Assembly: GCA_003972865.1 (NCBI GenBank)
Contig: QOAX01000108.1
Coordinates: 1 to 8,930 of the forward strand
Direction: 5' to 3'
DNA: 8,930 nucleotides
Source: Verrucomicrobiota bacterium
Lineage (GTDB): Bacteria > Verrucomicrobiota > Verrucomicrobiia > Limisphaerales > UBA1096
Part shown: positions 7,605 through 8,930 of the stretch, piece by piece
Numbering within the stretch: the stretch's first letter is position 1
Layout of the letters: each line of letters begins with the position of its first letter
Position numbers and translations under genes: made by a program
Notes under the pieces: generated by a model
Seen by the model: only the letters and a program-made list of their open reading frames with translations
The model's database searches: none
What the model was told of the DNA's origin: nothing

Positions 7605-8930
7605 TCAATACTTGGGCTTCTCATCCTCCCCGCCGATATCAGCCTTGGCCAGCAGCTTGGCGTCCTTCTTCCCGTCCTGGGCCTCGTCGGCCGACTCCTC
7701 TTTTTCGCGGCTCTTGTAATAGTAGTCGTAGTAATAGCCACTGTAATAGTAGTAGTAGGAATCCTGTGAAATGTTGATGTTGTTGAGAACCACGCCCACG
7801 AGTTCACCGCCAACCTTGGTCACCATATCCTTTGCCCGCTGGGTCATCAGCTGCGGGTATTTGCGGTACTGAACCACCAGCACGCACATGTCCACCATGC
7901 TGGCGAGAACCGAGGCATCGCTCACCCCCATGATGGGCGGGGCGTCCAGAAACACGTAGTCGTACCGACTCTTCATTTCGGCCACGAACTCCTTCATCTT
8001 GGCCGAACTGAGGATGCCCATGGAGCTGCTGGGCAGCTTGCCGCTGGGGATGAAATGGAGCGACGGTAGTTCCGTGGTCTGGATGACCTCTTCGATGGTG
8101 GCCTGCCCAAGCAGGTAGTTGGTCAGTCCTATTTTGTTGGATAACTTGAAGAAACGATGCATCGAGGGCCGGCGCAGGTCGGAGTCCACAACCAGGACTC
8201 GGTCGCCCTGCTGCGCAAAGACCACTGCCAGGTTGAACATGGTCGTTGTCTTGCCCTCGCCCGCACCGCCGCTTACCACGCTGAACGTGGTCTGCTTCTC
8301 AGATTGACGCCCGGCAAAAAGGATGTTGGTGCGCAGCACCCGGTACGCTTCCGCGTGGGGACTTTCGTCCCCTTCGTCCAGGAGGGAACCCACATTTTGA
8401 GGAATGACACCAAGGACGGCGGCATTAAGGGCACGCTCGACATCGTCAATGGTTTTCACGCTGGTGTCGAGATACTCGATAAAGAATGCCAAACCCACGC
8501 CCAAAACCAGGCCGACCACAACCCCAAGTGCGATGTTCAGGGGAATGTTCGGCCGTACTGCCTTAATCGGCAGATCCGCATCGTCGGTGATTTCCACGGT
8601 GGATTCCTTGGGCAACGCCAAGTCCACTTCCTCCTGCATGATCCGGAACAAAATGGTGTCACGGATGCGCGTGGTGTTGGAGAGTTCCCGCTTGGCGTCG
8701 AAGTATTCCCGGCCTGTCTTTCGCATGTCGGATTCCCGTTTTTTTGCAGCATCGACATCCCGCTGCAATTGCTCCACCTGAGCCTGGGAAGAATTGACCC
8801 GCAATCCCAGTCCCGCAAGGATGCCCTTAATCCGGTTATCTATCTGCCCCTCGAGCGTAGCCACCACCTTTTTCAACCCTTTGATCCTCGGGTGCTCCTC
8901 CCCAAGGTCGATGCCATGATTGGCCAACGT
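7605..8930 (-). CDS. BY-kinase / Wzc-type exopolysaccharide co-polymerase, C-terminal part (cut by window edge)
   Basis: The last 441 residues are visible; the first codon in the window reads Thr, so the true start lies beyond 8930. Residues ~10-22 (LGEEHPRIKGLKK) and a coiled coil to ~105 belong to the periplasmic Wzz/GNVR part. A transmembrane helix spans ~129-153. Then comes the cytoplasmic tyrosine kinase: Walker A SGGAGEGKTTT (~220-230), Walker A' VLVVDSDLRRPS (~245-256) and Walker B YDYVFLDAPP (~323-332). The tail has a tyrosine cluster, YYYYYSGYYYDYYY (11 Tyr in 14 residues), then ~36 charged residues ending in Tyr. Known role: ATP-dependent autophosphorylation on the tyrosine cluster controls oligomer cycling, and so polymer length and export through a Wza-type protein, encoded 58 bases downstream. 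Fusion of both domains in one chain is the arrangement of proteobacterial Wzc. Confidence 0.93.
   Translation of the reverse strand, partial: TLANHGIDLGEEHPRIKGLKKVVATLEGQIDNRIKGILAGLGLRVNSSQAQVEQLQRDVDAAKKRESDMRKTGREYFDAKRELSNTTRIRDTILFRIMQEEVDLALPKESTVEITDDADLPIKAVRPNIPLNIALGVVVGLVLGVGLAFFIEYLDTSVKTIDDVERALNAAVLGVIPQNVGSLLDEGDESPHAEAYRVLRTNILFAGRQSEKQTTFSVVSGGAGEGKTTTMFNLAVVFAQQGDRVLVVDSDLRRPSMHRFFKLSNKIGLTNYLLGQATIEEVIQTTELPSLHFIPSGKLPSSSMGILSSAKMKEFVAEMKSRYDYVFLDAPPIMGVSDASVLASMVDMCVLVVQYRKYPQLMTQRAKDMVTKVGGELVGVVLNNINISQDSYYYYYSGYYYDYYYKSREKEESADEAQDGKKDAKLLAKADIGGEDEKPKY
7716..7757 (-). repeat. Tyr-codon (TAY) triplet run encoding the kinase tyrosine cluster
   Basis: Fourteen codons contain eleven TAC or TAT codons in runs of 5, 3 and 3, broken by Ser-Gly and Asp. 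TAC and TAT are mixed, which limits slippage, but the near-perfect triplet repeat could still vary in length between strains without breaking the frame. Confidence 0.8.

Noticed and set aside
7547..7813. Upstream extension of the Wza-like frame into the kinase gene
   Set aside because: The extra residues are the antisense-free shadow of the kinase tail in another frame; the lipoprotein signal at 7546 marks the natural start.
8102..8115. LLGQA in the BY-kinase (residues ~273-277), similar to the palindrome-encoded peptide
   Set aside because: The DNA (minus strand CTGCTTGGGCAGGC) lacks the TTGGCCAA core, and Leu-x-Gly-Gln-Ala is a usual sequence at this place in BY-kinases, so I treat it as chance.
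8925..8927. TTG as a start codon for the kinase at the right edge
   Set aside because: The frame continues to the edge (Thr before Leu) and the visible part begins in the middle of the periplasmic coiled-coil region, so the gene is cut, not started, here.

Overview
The window is GC-rich and every convincing gene lies on the minus strand, so transcription runs from position 8930 towards 1. The organism is probably a Gram-negative bacterium of the PVC group, most likely Verrucomicrobiota. This is an inference from the gene types: an LpxA/GlmU-like acyltransferase resembling verrucomicrobial proteins as I remember them, a DsbD-type reductase, a Wza/BY-kinase export pair and an RpoD with a very basic tail. 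No marker gene proves it.

Layout in transcription order. (1) 8930-6543 is the end of an exopolysaccharide operon: the C-terminal part of a BY-kinase/Wzz-type chain-length regulator, a small Wza-like export lipoprotein, and a small membrane-anchored FHA-like protein whose TTG start overlaps the previous stop. A strong hairpin terminator closes it (6499-6542). (2) 6454-4105 is an autonomous rpoD unit: a TTGACA-17-AACAAT promoter, a short leader with a perfect 5' hairpin, the primary sigma factor with a ~160-residue Lys/Ala tail, and a terminator. (3) 4082-1 is a hexapeptide-repeat acyltransferase, a DinG-family Fe-S helicase coupled to it by a 4-base overlap, and the N-terminal 409 residues of a DsbD-type thiol:disulfide interchange protein cut by the window edge.

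The most unusual signal is a dispersed palindrome, consensus CGCTTGGCCAAGCG, present nine times: three perfect 14-mers and six close variants. It is concentrated in the dsbD, acyltransferase and FHA genes and absent from dinG, rpoD, the Wza gene and the kinase gene. Seven of the eight copies inside coding sequence are read as Leu-Gly-Gln-Ala/Thr; one is read in another frame as Ala-Trp-Pro-Ser; one lies just upstream of a start codon. It looks like a highly iterated palindrome that tolerates, or prefers, insertion into genes. Secondary points are the histone-H1-like tail on RpoD with its A-runs and 15-bp tandem repeat, the degenerate FHA protein next to a BY-kinase, and the dense C-terminal tyrosine cluster of the kinase.

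I see no tRNA, rRNA, CRISPR array, transposase or defence cassette.
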